From contig JAGXIA010000028.1 of the NCBI GenBank assembly GCA_024635885.1, forward strand, positions 1 to 32,884: a stretch of 32,884 nt of DNA, given 5' to 3'. The position numbers and the translations under genes were made by a program. Under the pieces are notes generated by a model that saw only the letters and a list, made by a program, of their open reading frames with translations, had not been told where the DNA came from and searched no databases. Of the stretch, positions 31,246 to 32,884 are shown in pieces (the stretch's first letter is position 1; each line of letters opens with the position of its first letter). The stretch is from Helicobacteraceae bacterium (GTDB lineage Bacteria; Campylobacterota; Campylobacteria; Campylobacterales; Sulfurimonadaceae).

Positions 31246-32038
31246 CTCTTATATGCTTAAGGTATTAACAAAACTATTAATTCTTCTGGCAATCGCAAAA
31301 TGTATATCTTTAGCCATTTGGTGGTTTTCACCCAGTGATGGGGTAGAACTTCAATTTGATGATAACTATAATCCAAACTATCAGAGAGTTGATTTTAGTA
31401 ATATGTTAGAAACTGATTTAAGTATAAAAAATGGTGCGACTACTAGCTCTGTTACATCCTCTAATAGTGTCAGTATAAAAAATATGATTTTAAAAGGACT
31501 TTATGGTGAAGGTTCAAGCGGTTTTGCTATAGTGGCTTTAAAATCTTCTCCTCAAAAAACATCCATAGTCTCTGTCGGTGATGAATTTTCTGGCTACATT
31601 TTAAAAACAATTTTAAGCAGTAGTGTTATTTTTACTAAAGCTCTCAAAGAGTATGTTTTAGAAATGGATCAGACAAGAGTCTTAAGTCCATCACTGATTA
31701 CAGAGGTGAAAGATTCTATGGAACCAGTTGGTGTTTCTCGTAAAGATATAAATTTCTATGCCAACAATCCAAAGCAGATTTGGAAAGATATTGCTATTTC
31801 TGAAGTTAAAGACGGCAATGAAATAAAAGGTTTTAAAGTAAATGGCATTAATGAAAAATCCAAAATGTATGAGCTTGGCTTAAAAAAAGATGATGTCATA
31901 GTAGAAGTAAATAATGTAAGACTTAAGTCATACAAAGATGCTATAGATATTTATAAAAATATAGGGAACATAACTAGTATGCAGATAGTCATACTTAGAA
32001 ATAACACGCAAATGGAGTTGGTATATGATATTAATTAA
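31229..32038 (+). CDS. gspC: Type II secretion protein GspC (HR + PDZ)
   Basis: The ATG at 31229 is favoured because GGGGA ends eight bases before it. GTG 31214 and ATG 31223 are less well placed. The 269-residue protein has a membrane helix at about residues 11-29. A linker leads to an HR domain ('IKNMILKGLYGEGSSGFAIVAL ... VGDEFSGYILKTI') and a C-terminal PDZ domain ('GFKVNGINEKSKMYELGLKKDDVIVEVNNVRL'). GspC links the inner-membrane platform to the GspD secretin and helps choose substrates. It overlaps the neighbours on both sides. Confidence 0.88.
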   Translation: MSKLSNSYMLKVLTKLLILLAIAKCISLAIWWFSPSDGVELQFDDNYNPNYQRVDFSNMLETDLSIKNGATTSSVTSSNSVSIKNMILKGLYGEGSSGFAIVALKSSPQKTSIVSVGDEFSGYILKTILSSSVIFTKALKEYVLEMDQTRVLSPSLITEVKDSMEPVGVSRKDINFYANNPKQIWKDIAISEVKDGNEIKGFKVNGINEKSKMYELGLKKDDVIVEVNNVRLKSYKDAIDIYKNIGNITSMQIVILRNNTQMELVYDIN

Positions 32039-32884
32039 AAAAATGTTTAAAATAGTGGTTTTACTGTTTTTGGTAACAACAATAATCGGTGCTGCTGATG
32101 GTCTGCCTTCATCTGCAAAGAGAGTGAATATAAATTTTTCAAATTTAGATATTAATGATTTTATAAAGTTAACATCAAAGATTACAAATAAAAATATTTT
32201 GATAAATAATAAGATTAATGGAACGGTTGACTTTGTGAGTACAACACCGGTATATGAGGATGAACTAATAGGCATTTTAGTGTCAGTATTAGAATCTAAA
32301 GGTTTCACACTTATAGAAAAAAATTCTATTTATGAGATAGTCCGTTCTACCGAAGCAGCACAGCATAATGCAAAAGTAATTAAACAGGGCAAAAAGCTTG
32401 ATGGTTCACTGATGGTAACGCAGTCCATAAAAATAAAAGGTGAGAATGTAGATATAGTAGCTGCAAAAATTCGTTATCTTATTTCTGCAACTGCAAAACT
32501 TATGACCATGAAAGAGAGTAATATTTTACTTCTTACTGACTACCCTGAAAATATAGAGACAATTAAACAGGTTATTAAAGATATTGATACTAACAATGAA
32601 GCCATAGTCAGAATTTTACCAATAAAATTTACTGAAATAAAAAAACTCCAGTCAAGGCTTGTTGACATTTCAAAGTCCTTATTTAATGAAAATGTAGCTT
32701 CTCAGGCTGTTAAAATTGTATTAGATGAAAATATAAATGCTCTTATAGTTGTTGGAAATAAAGTGAATGTTGATAAAGTAGAGCGTCTGGTTCAAAAATT
32801 AGATATAGAGTCAAATGTAAGCAACACAGTAAATATTTTTGAACTTAAAAATTCTGATGCAAAATCGGTCTTAGCCAGTTTAAC
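32025..32884 (+). CDS. gspD: Type II secretion secretin GspD, N-terminal part (runs off the window)
   Basis: The ORF track misses this gene because it has no stop in the window. ATG 32025 has GGAG seven bases upstream and overlaps gspC by 14 bases; ATG 32043 is an alternative. A signal peptide ('FKIVVLLFLVTTIIGAADG') is followed by N0 ('VNINFSNLDINDFIKLTSKITNKNIL') and then N1 and N2 domains ('TAKLMTMKESNILLLTDYPENIETI', 'QAVKIVLDENINALIVVGNK'). About 286 codons are visible, and the secretin pore domain lies beyond the edge. It forms the outer-membrane channel. Confidence 0.92.
   Translation, partial: MILIKKMFKIVVLLFLVTTIIGAADGLPSSAKRVNINFSNLDINDFIKLTSKITNKNILINNKINGTVDFVSTTPVYEDELIGILVSVLESKGFTLIEKNSIYEIVRSTEAAQHNAKVIKQGKKLDGSLMVTQSIKIKGENVDIVAAKIRYLISATAKLMTMKESNILLLTDYPENIETIKQVIKDIDTNNEAIVRILPIKFTEIKKLQSRLVDISKSLFNENVASQAVKIVLDENINALIVVGNKVNVDKVERLVQKLDIESNVSNTVNIFELKNSDAKSVLASL

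Noticed and set aside
1-32884. CRISPR arrays, rRNA, intact insertion sequences or prophage genes
   Set aside because: I looked for evenly spaced direct repeats, rRNA-like blocks, transposases and integrases and saw none. Tandem repetition is limited to the Ig-domain coding units.

Overview
The window is AT-rich chromosomal DNA with short intergenic gaps, and I read it as a free-living campylobacterotan (epsilonproteobacterium), most likely Sulfurimonas or a close relative. The basis is the gene content: a four-subunit pyruvate:ferredoxin oxidoreductase of the reductive TCA type, a cytochrome bc1 complex with a diheme cytochrome c1, LuxS, a split Aer/CetAB-like energy-taxis receptor, and a compact type II secretion operon whose pseudopilins have Ala before the cleavage site. 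This assignment comes from family recognition, not from a database search.

Layout. 1-2690: the end of a DUF945 protein, a family-5 solute-binding protein and a HAD phosphatase. 2795-5945: porGDAB, translationally coupled and rich in CGT/GGT codons. 6158-8236: luxS, two unrecognised small genes and an MnmC-N-type tRNA methyltransferase. 8323-9828: a stand-alone PAS protein and a membrane-anchored MCP without a periplasmic domain. 9866-13297 (minus strand): recQ, ribE (TTG start), a Sel1-repeat protein and a small charged protein with a possible frameshifted tail. 13429-18943: mnmG, a GT-B-like protein and petABC. 19037-23432: an RDD membrane protein, a roughly 400-base spacer with a decayed ORF, moaA-queE-queD, and convergent moeA. 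23817-26165: a large lipoprotein with two tandem Big_5-like Ig domains and a C-terminal DUF3494 (ice-binding-protein-like) domain. 26352-32884: a type II secretion operon in the order gspG, minor pseudopilin, gspF, K-like, L-like, M-like, N-like, gspC, gspD. gspD runs off the end, and no gspE is present in the window.

How the genes work together. porGDAB and petABC belong to central carbon and energy metabolism of a chemolithotroph. The PAS/MCP pair probably steers the cell by redox or energy state. moaA and moeA make molybdopterin cofactor, while queE and queD make the queuosine precursor. The secretion operon lies directly behind the DUF3494 lipoprotein gene, so that lipoprotein is a reasonable candidate cargo or surface product, but only by proximity.

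The most striking signal is not a gene. The 9-mer CCACATGCC (usually TTCCACATGCC) occurs 13 times exactly in 32.9 kb counting both strands, where I estimate fewer than 0.1 by base composition. It falls in both orientations, in several reading frames encoding unrelated peptides, and once over the recQ start codon. This points to selection on the DNA itself, for example an uptake sequence, a Chi-like site or another chromosome-wide signal.
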